From the NCBI RefSeq assembly GCF_004345705.1, contig NZ_SLWV01000007.1, forward strand, positions 73,696 to 137,695: 64,000 nt of DNA, given 5' to 3'. Source of the DNA: Marinisporobacter balticus (lineage in GTDB: Bacteria > Bacillota > Clostridia > Peptostreptococcales > Thermotaleaceae). The notes below the pieces were generated by a model that did no database searches, was not told the DNA's origin, and saw only the letters and a list, made by a program, of their open reading frames with translations. This document shows, piece by piece, positions 33,588-42,413 of this stretch. The number at the start of each line of letters is the position of its first letter. Positions within the stretch are counted from its first letter, which is position 1. A program made the translations under genes and the position numbers.

Positions 33588-35294
33588 CTATTTTTCTAAA
33601 TTTTTCATATAATCTTCTATTTGTTCTGCCGTATCCATACTTAATACAGCTTCTGCAGTTTTTTTCATATCTTCATATTTACATGCTCGAATTAAATTTC
33701 TTGCGGGTAATATTGCAGAAGGACTCATACTAAATTCATCTAATCCCATTCCAAGTAATATTGGAATCATGCTTGGATCTCCTGCCATTTCCCCGCACAT
33801 ACCAACCCAAATGTTTTCCTTGTGCCCATTATCAATAACCATTTTAATGAGTCTCAAAACCCCTGGATGAAACGGATTATAAAGATGATGGATTTTTTCA
33901 TTCATTCTGTCTACTGCACATGTATATTGTATCAAATCATTCGTTCCAATACTAAAGAAATTTACATGTTTTGCTAAAATATCACTGATGATTGCAGCAG
34001 ACGGCACCTCAATCATCATTCCTACTTCAATTTTATCTGCATACGCAATTCCTTCTTTATCTAAATCAGCCTTTACTTCATTTAATACTTGTTTCACCTC
34101 TAAAAGTTCTTCTAAACTTGAGATCATAGGAAACATTATTTTAAGGTTTCCATGTACACTGGCTCTTAAAAGTGCTCTCAATTGTGTTTCAAAAATCTTT
34201 TTTTCGTTTAGACAAAGTCTAATCGCTCTATATCCTAAGAAAGGATTCATTTCTTCATCAATTTTCAAATAAGGAAGCTTCTTATCTCCACCTATATCTA
34301 AGGTTCTTATGACTACTGGCTTTGGATTTAAGCTTTCTAGTACTTCTTTATAAGCATCAAATTGCTCTTCTTCAGTAGGAAAAGTCTCTTTGTTCATATA
34401 GATAAACTCTGTTCTATATAAACCTACCCCTTCTGCATCATTTTTCTTAAGTCCTAAAAGATCTTTTGGCGTTCCGATATTTCCTACAAGTTCAACTTCT
34501 CTGCCATCTATTGTTTTGCTTACTTTTCCCTTTACATGTCCTAAAGCTTTCCTTTCTTTTTCATAAGCTATTTTTAGAGATTGATACTTTTCAATCTCTT
34601 CATGACTCGGATTGATTACAACCTCTCCCGTTTTTCCGTTGAATGCAATAAAATCGGATGAATTTATCCTTTCAGTAATATCTTTTAATCCCACAATTGC
34701 TGGGATTTCAAGGCTTCTAGCCATAATGGCTGTATGGGATGTATTTCCGCCAATATTTGTTAAAAATCCAAGTACTTTTTCCTTATCCATGGTAGCCGTA
34801 TCAGAAGGCGTTAAATCATTTGTAATAAGTATAACGTCTTCCTCAAGAATTGATAAATCAACAATCTTTTCTCCTCGTATATTTCTAAGGACACGATCTG
34901 ATACATCCTTAATATCTGCCGCTCTTTCTCGCATATATGCATTTTCCATCGCTTCAAAAATCTCAATAAATTGATCCGTAATTTGTTTAAATGCGTAATC
35001 TGCATTTAATTTTTCTGCTTCAATTTTATTAATCGTGCCATCCATTAGTTCTGGATCCTCTAAGATCATTAGATGTGCTTCAAAAATAGCCGCTTTATCC
35101 ATTCCTAACTCTTTTGAAGCTTTGTCTCTAACCTTTCCTAGCTGATCTTTTGAAATCTTAACTGCCTCTAAAAATTTATTTTTCTCTTTTTCTGTCTCTT
35201 CAATCCTTTTTTTTTCTATCCCCAATGGGTCATTTTTTATGATTAATACTTTTCCTAATGCGATGCCTTCAGAAGCCCCTTTGCCAAATAACAT
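33588..35294 (-). CDS. ptsI: PTS enzyme I (phosphoenolpyruvate-protein phosphotransferase)
   Basis: Takes phosphate from PEP and passes it to HPr for all PTS sugars. The 568-residue protein has the phosphohistidine loop GGNTSHTAIMAR with active His187, the PEP-binding RTEFIYMN and RTLDIGGDKKLPYLK, and the C-terminal catalytic GMCGEMAGD. The length is standard. The ATG at 35294 follows GGGAGG, 18 bp after ptsH. A DNA-level fusion to pgi is absent, but the 10-bp gap to pgi suggests coupled expression. Confidence 0.97.
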   Translation of the reverse strand: MLFGKGASEGIALGKVLIIKNDPLGIEKKRIEETEKEKNKFLEAVKISKDQLGKVRDKASKELGMDKAAIFEAHLMILEDPELMDGTINKIEAEKLNADYAFKQITDQFIEIFEAMENAYMRERAADIKDVSDRVLRNIRGEKIVDLSILEEDVILITNDLTPSDTATMDKEKVLGFLTNIGGNTSHTAIMARSLEIPAIVGLKDITERINSSDFIAFNGKTGEVVINPSHEEIEKYQSLKIAYEKERKALGHVKGKVSKTIDGREVELVGNIGTPKDLLGLKKNDAEGVGLYRTEFIYMNKETFPTEEEQFDAYKEVLESLNPKPVVIRTLDIGGDKKLPYLKIDEEMNPFLGYRAIRLCLNEKKIFETQLRALLRASVHGNLKIMFPMISSLEELLEVKQVLNEVKADLDKEGIAYADKIEVGMMIEVPSAAIISDILAKHVNFFSIGTNDLIQYTCAVDRMNEKIHHLYNPFHPGVLRLIKMVIDNGHKENIWVGMCGEMAGDPSMIPILLGMGLDEFSMSPSAILPARNLIRACKYEDMKKTAEAVLSMDTAEQIEDYMKNLEK

Positions 35295-35312
35295 ATTTTA
35301 GAAACCTCCCTT

Positions 35313-35573
35313 CTATTCACTAAATTTTGAATGGATTAAACCAACTAAAGCTTCAACGGCTTCTACTTCATCTTCTCCATTTGCAATGATTTTTATTTCA
35401 TCATCTTTTTTTAGTCCAAGGCTTAATAGATTCATGATAGATTTTGCATTTACATTTTTTCCATTAAATTCAATATTTATAGCAGATGTGAATCCAGTCG
35501 CCATCTTTACAAAAATACTTGCTGGTCTTGCATGTAATCCTGACGTATTCATTATTTTTGTTGTTTTTTCCAT
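35313..35573 (-). CDS. ptsH: HPr phosphocarrier protein
   Basis: An 86-residue HPr. It has the phosphorylated histidine in SGLHARPAS (His14, equal to His15 of Bacillus) and the regulatory serine in AKSIMNLLSLG (Ser45, equal to Ser46). The presence of the latter implies HPr kinase/CcpA-type catabolite control, although neither gene is in the window. The ATG at 35573 has GAGGAGG upstream. A stem-loop lies in the 177-bp gap after ptsG. Confidence 0.97.
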   Translation of the reverse strand: MEKTTKIMNTSGLHARPASIFVKMATGFTSAINIEFNGKNVNAKSIMNLLSLGLKKDDEIKIIANGEDEVEAVEALVGLIHSKFSE

Positions 35574-35643
35574 TTTTGTATGCCTCCTCGTATTTAGTTC
35601 ATTTAGTGATACTTGCTCTATTTTTATAAAACTTTTATTTAAC

Positions 35644-35671
35644 CGTACTTTCTCGTATAATAAAAAGTACG
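35644..35671 (-). other. Stem-loop between ptsG and ptsH
   Basis: CGTACTTT (35644-35651) and AAAGTACG (35664-35671) are perfect arms around 12 nt. No strong T-run follows, so it is likely an RNA-processing or partial-termination site that sets ptsG against ptsHI levels. Confidence 0.4.
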
Positions 35672-35750
35672 TGACCCTAAATTAAATGTTCAGTGAATAA
35701 ATCTATATATTTACAACAATGATCTGTTTTTTCCTGTCGTCTTGAAATTT

Positions 35751-37766
35751 TTATTGGATATGAATGATATCCTTTTGTCCACATACTACCTTTGTTCCTA
35801 CCTTAAAAGAAACTTTTTCATTTTCAGATAAATTTATAAAGATAATAGGTGTAATCATAGAAGGTACTTGATCTTTTATTTGTTTTAAGTTTACGCGAAG
35901 TATTGGTTGTCCCATCTTCACTGTTTCACCTTGTACTACTAATGATTCAAAACCTTTTCCTTTAAGATTTACTGTATCAATGCCAACGTGAATTAATATT
36001 TCACGGCCATTTTCTGCGACAATTCCTATTGCATGTTTTGTTGGGAATACAGTTTCAATGATACCATCTACTGGAGATACCACTTCTCCATCTGTAGGCT
36101 CGATTGCAAATCCATCACCCATCATTTTTTGTGAGAATACTTGATCTGGTACATCTTCTAACGCTAAAATTTTTCCATTTAATGGTGAAACCAATGCGTC
36201 TTTCTTTGTCATTCTATCTTTTATTATTTCTATATTTTCCTCTTTTTTCGTTGGTTTGCTTGACGCTTTACCAGCCATTGTATCTTTTATTTGTGATTTT
36301 AGTTGGTCTGATTTTGGACCGAATATCGCCTGAATATTGTTTCCAACTTCTAAAACCCCTGCTGCCCCTAAGCTTTTAAGACGTGCTTTATCTACTTTCT
36401 TGCTATCATTTACACTTACACGAAGACGTGTAATACATGCATCTAAGTTTTTGATATTTTCAGATCCACCCATCGCTTCTAGTACATTTACAGCTAAATC
36501 TCCTGCTTCAACAGTTGCTTCATCATCAGCTTCACGTCCTGGTGTTTTAATATCCCATTTTCTAATTACAAATCTAAAACCAAAATAGTAAATCACAAAG
36601 AATATGAGCCCTACTGGAATGACTAAATACCAAGCAGTTCTATTTGGTAATATACCGAATAATAGGTAATCAATTACACCCCCTGAGAAAGTCATACCTA
36701 TTTTAACATTTAATATATGCATCGTCATAAATGATAAACCTGCAAACAATGCATGTACGCCAAATAATAAAGGCGCTACGAATAAAAATGTAAATTCAAT
36801 GGGCTCTGTAATCCCTGTTAAGAAAGATGTAAGGGCGGCTGATGCCATAATTCCTGCGACAATCTTTTTCTTCTCAGGTCTTGCTTCATGAACCATTGCT
36901 AGTGCTGCTCCTGGCAGACCAAACATCATGAATGGGAATTTCCCTGTCATAAATGTGCCTGCTGTAAAAGGTACCCCATCTATTAATTGTTTAAAGAATA
37001 TTGCTTGATCTCCACGTACTAATTCCCCAGCTTTTGTCGTATATTCTCCAAATTCAAACCAAAACGGTGAATAGAAAATATGATGCAATCCAAATGGAAT
37101 TAACCAACGCTCAATTACACCGAATATAAATGCAGATAATGTTTTATTTGTATCCACCATTAAATGAGATAATGTATTTAATCCACCTTGGATTGGCGGC
37201 CAAATAACAATCATTGCAAGTCCTAATAATATGGCTGATACTGCTGTAATAATAGGTACGAACCGTTTTCCTGCAAAGAATCCTAAATAGGGTGGTAATT
37301 CAATATTGTAATATTTTTTATAAAGACTCGCTGCCATAGTCCCTACAACCACACCACCAAATACACCTGTTTGTAATGTTGGAATTCCTAAAATTTCTGT
37401 GAAAGCTCTCGTATTTTCTGCTAACTCAGGTTTAATAACTGGAATAATTACACCCATTGTAACGTTCATAATTAAATATCCAATGGTTGCAGCAATCCCT
37501 GCTACACCTTCTCCACCTGCAAGTCCTACTGCTACACCGATTGCAAATAACAATGGAAGGTTTCCAAATACAACGCCACCTGTTTGCTGCATAAGGCTCG
37601 CGATTAATTGACATGTATCACTTCCTAGCGATGGTATTTTTTCTAATAAAAATGGATTTTGTAATGTAGCACCTAATGCCAATATGATTCCTGCAGCAGG
37701 TAATAATGCAACAGGTAACATTAATGCTTTCCCTACTTGTTGTAAAACACCAAATGCTTTTTTCAC
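35751..37766 (-). CDS. ptsG: PTS glucose transporter EIICBA
   Basis: A 671-residue three-domain glucose permease in the order IIC (1-400, about ten helices starting ALMLPVALLPAAGIILALG), IIB (about 420-500) and IIA (about 525-665). The IIB phosphocysteine is Cys444 in LDACITRLRVSV. The IIA phosphohistidine is His593 in EILIHVGIDTVNLKGKGF. It imports and phosphorylates glucose using enzyme I and HPr from the next genes. A GTG start at 37766 is supported by AAAGGGAG. Its leader has a GlcT-type antiterminator site overlapping a terminator. Confidence 0.95.
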   Translation of the reverse strand: MKKAFGVLQQVGKALMLPVALLPAAGIILALGATLQNPFLLEKIPSLGSDTCQLIASLMQQTGGVVFGNLPLLFAIGVAVGLAGGEGVAGIAATIGYLIMNVTMGVIIPVIKPELAENTRAFTEILGIPTLQTGVFGGVVVGTMAASLYKKYYNIELPPYLGFFAGKRFVPIITAVSAILLGLAMIVIWPPIQGGLNTLSHLMVDTNKTLSAFIFGVIERWLIPFGLHHIFYSPFWFEFGEYTTKAGELVRGDQAIFFKQLIDGVPFTAGTFMTGKFPFMMFGLPGAALAMVHEARPEKKKIVAGIMASAALTSFLTGITEPIEFTFLFVAPLLFGVHALFAGLSFMTMHILNVKIGMTFSGGVIDYLLFGILPNRTAWYLVIPVGLIFFVIYYFGFRFVIRKWDIKTPGREADDEATVEAGDLAVNVLEAMGGSENIKNLDACITRLRVSVNDSKKVDKARLKSLGAAGVLEVGNNIQAIFGPKSDQLKSQIKDTMAGKASSKPTKKEENIEIIKDRMTKKDALVSPLNGKILALEDVPDQVFSQKMMGDGFAIEPTDGEVVSPVDGIIETVFPTKHAIGIVAENGREILIHVGIDTVNLKGKGFESLVVQGETVKMGQPILRVNLKQIKDQVPSMITPIIFINLSENEKVSFKVGTKVVCGQKDIIHIQ

Positions 37767-37818
37767 AGACTCTGCTCCCTTTCTTCTTTAGTATTTTCTG
37801 TTTACTATGATTTTACGC

Positions 37819-37890
37819 AAAAAAGACATGAACAAAAGAATAATCGAGTAGATTGTTAAATCTATCTCGTCAAAATCTTTTACTCATGCC
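37819..37890 (-). terminator. Conditional terminator in the ptsG leader
   Basis: A long imperfect stem (outer arms near 37829-37841 and 37878-37890, inner hairpin with a bulge) is followed by TTTTTT on the minus strand (37819-37824). Its 5' arm is shared with the antiterminator site upstream. Confidence 0.75.
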
Positions 37891-37912
37891 TGATCAAGTC
37901 AGTTACACGTAA
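37883..37912 (-). promoter_or_regulatory. GlcT-type ribonucleic antiterminator (RAT)
   Basis: On the minus strand the core reads GTGTAACTGACTTGATCAGG followed by CATGAG, very like the ptsG RAT bound by GlcT in Bacillus. It overlaps the terminator stem, so bound GlcT should prevent termination and allow ptsG transcription. Confidence 0.8.
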
Positions 37913-37962
37913 AATCATATTTACTTTATTGTACGGATCACTCAATATATTTTTATGATAGC

Positions 37963-37978
37963 ATAAAACGTTTTCACA
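37963..37978 (-). promoter_or_regulatory. Candidate cre (CcpA) site upstream of the ptsG leader
   Basis: Minus-strand TGTGAAAACGTTTTAT resembles the cre consensus TGWAANCGNTNWCA, with imperfect ends. It lies between glcT and the RAT. Weak prediction. Confidence 0.3.
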
Positions 37979-38018
37979 AGCAACATTTTTTATTTTTTCT
38001 ATATTTTTTGAGACACCA

Positions 38019-38858
38019 TCATTCATTTTTTTGACTATTCATTCTATGTAAATGTAGTGCCATATATCCCACTTCACTTTCTGGAATGCTTACTTTTAGT
38101 GACTGTTCCATGATCTTTGATATATCATAAGCAGCTTTAAATTCAATTATAAGGTCTTCTTTTAATTTGGGCAATAATATATTTTCAATAGATTGATGAT
38201 GCATCACACGATTTATCACACCTCTTAAATGCATAATAAATCGGTTGCAATCAAAAGAATTTTTATCTAATTTTATATGAAACTTCATTTCTACATATGT
38301 TAAAATTTTATTAAGCATTTTTGAATTTTCTAAAGCTTTTGTTTTGTTTTCATTACCTCTTCCACCATAGATATGCAACGCTAGAAACCCAACTTCTGCT
38401 TCTGGAATATAGATTTTCAAATTTTCCTTCAATATTTTTATCGCCTTTTGGGCTAAGTCAAATTCTACTGGATATAAAAGTTTTGTTTCCAATAAAAAAG
38501 GATTAATGATTTCGATGCCTTCTTTCAACCTATTTATCGCAAAATTAATGTGATCAATAAATCCAACATGTACATTGGGATTTAATACTTCTCCCAAATC
38601 ATTTTTAATCATTTCCATAATTTCTTTAACCAATTCAATAATTTTAGGATCTACGTCTATAAAAAATTTTTCATATTCATTTTCTTTCAATCCATTTAAG
38701 GATATAAACTTTTCTTCAATGCCTTGAGGATTTTCTAAGGAATAACCCTTTTTTTTACCAAATCCGATTCCTTTTCCAACAAATATATAGTTTTGATTTT
38801 CCTTTTCTACAAGTACTACATTATTACTTAATATTTTTTGTATAACATACTTTCCCAC
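38019..38858 (-). CDS. glcT: BglG/GlcT-family transcriptional antiterminator
   Basis: A 279-residue RNA-binding antiterminator. Residues 1-58 are the CAT RNA-binding domain (IQKILSNNVVLVEKENQNYIFVGKGIGFGKKKG). Two PRD domains follow (about 65-170 and 175-279), with the conserved His in NPNVHVGFIDHINFA, AEVGFLALHIYGG, HLRGVINRV and SEVGYMALHLHR. Phosphorylation of these by HPr and EIIGlc sets its activity. It lies directly upstream of the ptsG RAT. A GTG start at 38858 is set by GGAGG. It begins the whole PTS-glycolysis series. Confidence 0.92.
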   Translation of the reverse strand: MGKYVIQKILSNNVVLVEKENQNYIFVGKGIGFGKKKGYSLENPQGIEEKFISLNGLKENEYEKFFIDVDPKIIELVKEIMEMIKNDLGEVLNPNVHVGFIDHINFAINRLKEGIEIINPFLLETKLLYPVEFDLAQKAIKILKENLKIYIPEAEVGFLALHIYGGRGNENKTKALENSKMLNKILTYVEMKFHIKLDKNSFDCNRFIMHLRGVINRVMHHQSIENILLPKLKEDLIIEFKAAYDISKIMEQSLKVSIPESEVGYMALHLHRMNSQKNE

Positions 38859-38917
38859 AATGAGCCTCCATTACAAAGTCATCTTACTTGCATGAAAATT
38901 CTATTTTATTCTAGCCT

Positions 38918-38961
38918 ATTGTATGCCATTTTTAACACCGTGTCAACGGATATCCGTCGAC
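38918..38961 (-). promoter_or_regulatory. Promoter and adjoining palindrome for the glcT-pts-glycolysis series
   Basis: Minus-strand TTGACA (38941-38946), a 17-bp spacer and TACAAT (38918-38923), close to consensus. ACGGATATCCGT (38946-38957), extended to 38942-38961 with one mismatch, abuts the -35 box and could be an operator. Confidence 0.65.
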
Positions 38962-39057
38962 TAAATTCTTTGAAGGCCTCCCTTTTATTCAGCAAGATTA
39001 TTATCTTCTCTCTTTTTTTTATCAATATTTAAAATTATACAATCTATTTTTTAAATA

Positions 39058-39783
39058 TTAAATCATTAATGCTGCCTTTTCTTCTATAATAATGGTTACA
39101 TCTGGATGTAATTGAAGTACTGAAGCAGGAACTTCAGGTGTAATTTTCCCCTTAATTGTACAATAAATAGCTTCAGCTTTTTCCATACCATTCGCTAGCA
39201 ATAAAATCTTTCTCGCATGCATAATCGTTTTAATTCCCATGCTAATTGCTTGCTTCGGTACAACTTCATATGATTCAAAAAATCTAGAGTTTGCCTCAAT
39301 TGTATCATGATCCAGCTCAACAATATGGGTTCTTGCCTCAAATTTAATATCTGGCTCATTGAATCCAACATGACCATTACGCCCTATACCTAAAACTTGT
39401 AAGTCTATACCCCCGCAAGCTTCTATTTTTTTTTCGTATCGATCACATTCTTCAATGATATCTTTACGCATCCCATTAGGTATGTTTATATTTCTTTCTT
39501 TTATATTCACATGTTTAAATAGATTTTCATTCATATAATAATGATAGCTTTGAGGATTTGCACTGTTTAATTCATAATATTCATCTAGATTAAATGTTTT
39601 TATATCATTAAAATCCAAATCACCATTTTTATATAGCTGCACTAATGCCCTATACATCCCAACTGGGGTTGATCCTGTTGCTAATCCTATCACACTATTC
39701 GGTTTTAATATTATTTGACTTGCTAAAATATTTGATGCCTTTTTACTAAGTTCTTCATAATCTTTGACTCTTATTAGTTTCAT
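39058..39783 (-). CDS. nagB: Glucosamine-6-phosphate deaminase
   Basis: Converts glucosamine 6-phosphate to fructose 6-phosphate and ammonia. The 241-residue protein is the size of the Bacillus enzyme. It shows the sugar-phosphate loop GLATGSTPVGMYRAL, the catalytic NLDEYYEL, GIGRNGHVGFNEP, and the C-terminal VPASVLQLHPDVTII. The ATG at 39783 is chosen for the GGGTGA in front; an in-frame ATG at 39807 has no site. It follows the chitobiose-type PTS genes across a terminator and joins their aminosugar product to glycolysis. NagA is not in the window. Confidence 0.94.
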   Translation of the reverse strand: MKLIRVKDYEELSKKASNILASQIILKPNSVIGLATGSTPVGMYRALVQLYKNGDLDFNDIKTFNLDEYYELNSANPQSYHYYMNENLFKHVNIKERNINIPNGMRKDIIEECDRYEKKIEACGGIDLQVLGIGRNGHVGFNEPDIKFEARTHIVELDHDTIEANSRFFESYEVVPKQAISMGIKTIMHARKILLLANGMEKAEAIYCTIKGKITPEVPASVLQLHPDVTIIIEEKAALMI

Positions 39784-39923
39784 TTTTTTCACCCAATCTA
39801 TATACATATTTAAATTGTAATACCATGAATAACATATCCTAAGTTCAGTTTTGTATTGAAAAATTACATATATCTTTGCACTCTACCCTTCTTTATACGA
39901 TCTCCATATGGTCTTTGATTGAT

Positions 39924-39963
39924 TAAAACAGGCTAGATGCATACAACATCAGCCCGTTTTAGT
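39924..39963 (-). terminator. Terminator of the chitobiose/cellobiose operon
   Basis: On the minus strand AAAACGGGCTGATG pairs imperfectly with CATCTAGCCTGTTTT around a 7-nt loop, ending in TTTTAAT. It lies just after the GH4 gene. Confidence 0.65.
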
Positions 39964-39976
39964 AAAGTTCAATTTT

Positions 39977-41293
39977 TTAGTCATTGGAAAACTGTGGAAG
40001 ATATACCTGGTTCGCTTCTAGCATTTCATCTAGAATCTGCTTTGCAACAATATCTGATGGAACCAATGGATTTATAGTCATTGCAAGCAATGCCTTATGA
40101 TAATCTCCTGTAACTGCCGCTTCAACTGTTGTACGTTCAAAAGATTTTATCTGCTGCACTAACCCTCTTACTGAAACTGGAAGATCTCCTACAGCAAGTG
40201 GTCTTGGTCCTTCCTTCGTTATAACGCAACTAACTTCTACAGCAGAGTCATTATCTATGCTTGCTATAGCTCCATTATTTCTTGTGTTTACTGGCTGTAT
40301 ATCACATTTGTCATTGTATATAGAACTAACAAGGTTACATGCAGCATCGCTGTAGTAAGCTCCACCTCTATTTTCAAGCTGTGGTGGCTTTATAACAAGG
40401 TTTTCATCCTTATAGATTTCAAATAATTTATGCTCAATCCCCTTTACAACCTCTGCCCGAACGCCTTCTTTTTGTGAATTTTCCAAAGCTTCTTCAAACA
40501 TTTTTCTAGTCTGATAATAATATCTATGATAAGGACATGGAACAACACCAAGTGCTCTTATAAAATCCTTTTCCCAGGCTATACTTGTTATATTTTTTAC
40601 ATCGATGATTGGGTCATCATTTGCCATCATGTCAATTATTTTATCTGTAATCCTATCTCCATCAAGATATACATTAAGTCCAAACACCATATGATTAAGA
40701 CCTGCAAAATCAACACGAACTCTGCTGCTATCCGTATCTAGCATTTTAGCAATTCCATTTTGTATGCCAATAGGAACATTACATAAGCCAACAACCCTCT
40801 TGATATTTCCATAACGTAATACTGCTTCTGTTACTATTCCTGCTGGATTTGTGAAATTTACTAACCATGCATTAGGGCAAAGTTCAGCCATATCTTTTGT
40901 TATGTCAAGTATAACTGGTATTGTACGCAATGCTTTAAACATGCCTCCTGGTCCGTTTGTTTCCTGACCAATAATATCGTACTTTAGAGGTATTCTTTCA
41001 TCCTTCGCCCTTGCATCAAGCATTCCTACTCTTATTTGTGTAATAACAAAATCAGCATCTTTAAGGGCTTCTCTCCTATCAAGTGTACAGTAAACATCTA
41101 TAGGTACTCCTGCCTTTTTAACCATTCGTTTTGCTAGGTTTCCTACTATATTAAGCTTTTCTTCTCCCTCTTTAATGTCTACAAGCCATAGTTCCCTAAC
41201 AGGAAGCTCTTCGTATCTTTTTATAGCGCCTTCAACAAGTTCTGGTGTATAACTAGAACCCCCTCCAATTGTAACAATCTTTAATCCCTTCAT
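39977..41293 (-). CDS. Family 4 6-phospho-beta-glucosidase (ChbF/LicH-like)
   Basis: A 438-residue GH4 enzyme using NAD and a divalent metal. It has the dinucleotide motif IGGGSSYTPELVEGA at the N-terminus, QIRVGMLDARAKDERIPLKY, GQETNGPGGMFKALRTIP, the metal cysteine in GLCNVPIG (Cys near 170) and histidine in GLNHMVFG. GH4 enzymes split 6-phospho-disaccharides by an oxidation-elimination route. Here the substrate is probably chitobiose 6-phosphate after ChbG, but cellobiose 6-phosphate is possible. The ATG at 41293 follows AAGGGGGG. It is the last gene before the operon terminator. Confidence 0.92.
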   Translation of the reverse strand: MKGLKIVTIGGGSSYTPELVEGAIKRYEELPVRELWLVDIKEGEEKLNIVGNLAKRMVKKAGVPIDVYCTLDRREALKDADFVITQIRVGMLDARAKDERIPLKYDIIGQETNGPGGMFKALRTIPVILDITKDMAELCPNAWLVNFTNPAGIVTEAVLRYGNIKRVVGLCNVPIGIQNGIAKMLDTDSSRVRVDFAGLNHMVFGLNVYLDGDRITDKIIDMMANDDPIIDVKNITSIAWEKDFIRALGVVPCPYHRYYYQTRKMFEEALENSQKEGVRAEVVKGIEHKLFEIYKDENLVIKPPQLENRGGAYYSDAACNLVSSIYNDKCDIQPVNTRNNGAIASIDNDSAVEVSCVITKEGPRPLAVGDLPVSVRGLVQQIKSFERTTVEAAVTGDYHKALLAMTINPLVPSDIVAKQILDEMLEANQVYLPQFSND

Positions 41294-41312
41294 TCATTTC
41301 CCCCCTTGTCAT

Positions 41313-41618
41313 TTATAGTATTTTACTGTACATATCTACCATTTCACTGGCTAAATCCTTTACAGTCAGTCCATTCATTAAATGATCTTGGGCATGCACC
41401 ATAAGCAAGGTTACTTCAGTCTTTTGTCCACATGCTTCGTTTTGAATCAAGTTTGTTTGAATATTATGGGCTAAACTTATTTCATTTGAACTATCCTCAA
41501 GCGCTTTTTTAGCCTTATCTACTTCACCCTTCTTTGCATAGGATATAGCCTCCATAGCATAACTTCTTGCATTTCCGCTATGAATAATTATATTAAGTAC
41601 TATTTCGTTATAATCCAT
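41313..41618 (-). CDS. PTS lactose/cellobiose-type IIA component
   Basis: A 101-residue helical protein of the Lac/Chb IIA type. The phosphohistidine is in VHAQDHLMNG near residue 80, and the N-terminal helix reads IIIHSGNARSYAMEAI. It receives phosphate from HPr and passes it to IIB. The ATG at 41618 follows AAAGGATG. It lies between chbG and the GH4 glucosidase, so the PTS subunits are split within the operon. Confidence 0.92.
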   Translation of the reverse strand: MDYNEIVLNIIIHSGNARSYAMEAISYAKKGEVDKAKKALEDSSNEISLAHNIQTNLIQNEACGQKTEVTLLMVHAQDHLMNGLTVKDLASEMVDMYSKIL

Positions 41619-41645
41619 TTATTAAGCATCCTTTCATAAAAACAG

Positions 41646-42392
41646 CTATATATCTCTGTAGTTTATTTGATTTATGCCACGCTTTTCAAGTTCTCTCTTA
41701 ATCATAGGATTAGTAAGTATAGCAAACTCCTTAATTCTCTGTACATTATAGGCGCTCCCTGATAATAAAATATTATCCACATATGCGGGATGACACATTA
41801 CTTCAACAGTTTTATATTTTTTATCAACATTAATAATCTCTAAAAATTTCTCCTCTGATAAGTCATTTCCATAAAATTTTCCTGTGAAAAAGTCTGTTGT
41901 TTTTATACTTGTATTCCCTTTACATAAAGAATTCTCTGATGTCAATCTTACAGGTAATTTATATTTTTTTGCTAAACCTAAAACTACAGTTAACACCTTT
42001 TCATGTCTATGCACATGATGATGACTATCTATATGGGTAGGTTTAAAACCAGATGCTAAAAATTTTTCCATTTGACTTGCAAATTCCTTTTCAACATCTT
42101 CAATTTTTCCATTAAGTAATAAATCCTCTCTTCTTTGAAATTTTCCATATTCATCCACAAGCGACGATACATCGTTACAGATCGGCCTTCCTGCCGAAAG
42201 AACCAGATGAATGCCAACACCTAATCCAGGATTTTCCTTCATTAATTCAAATGCATGCTCTACACCAGGCATGTTCGTCATTAAGGTAGCCGAGGATACC
42301 ACACCATTTTTATAGCATTCCACTATTCCAAAATTAACTGCTTTTGAATACCCAAAATCATCCGCATTGATTATAAGTTTGATTGTGATCAT
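41646..42392 (-). CDS. chbG: ChbG/YdjC-family carbohydrate deacetylase
   Basis: A 248-residue deacetylase. The metal site is formed by INADDFGYS near the start and the histidines of HIDSHHHVHRH near residue 123; VGIHLVLSAGRPI contributes another. E. coli ChbG removes one acetyl group from chitobiose 6-phosphate, which is needed before ChbF can act. Its presence favours chitooligosaccharides over cellulose sugars as the substrate of this operon. The only ATG (42392) touches the GGAG, which is unusually close, so the exact start codon is uncertain. Relatives start near KLIINADD. Confidence 0.9.
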   Translation of the reverse strand: MITIKLIINADDFGYSKAVNFGIVECYKNGVVSSATLMTNMPGVEHAFELMKENPGLGVGIHLVLSAGRPICNDVSSLVDEYGKFQRREDLLLNGKIEDVEKEFASQMEKFLASGFKPTHIDSHHHVHRHEKVLTVVLGLAKKYKLPVRLTSENSLCKGNTSIKTTDFFTGKFYGNDLSEEKFLEIINVDKKYKTVEVMCHPAYVDNILLSGSAYNVQRIKEFAILTNPMIKRELEKRGINQINYRDI

Positions 42393-42413
42393 CTCCTTTA
42401 AGCTGTGTATAAA

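Noticed and set aside
37911..37945. Separate ptsG promoter between glcT and the RAT
   Set aside because: TTGAGT-17-AAATAT is weak and would start transcription at the RAT itself, leaving no room for the full structure.
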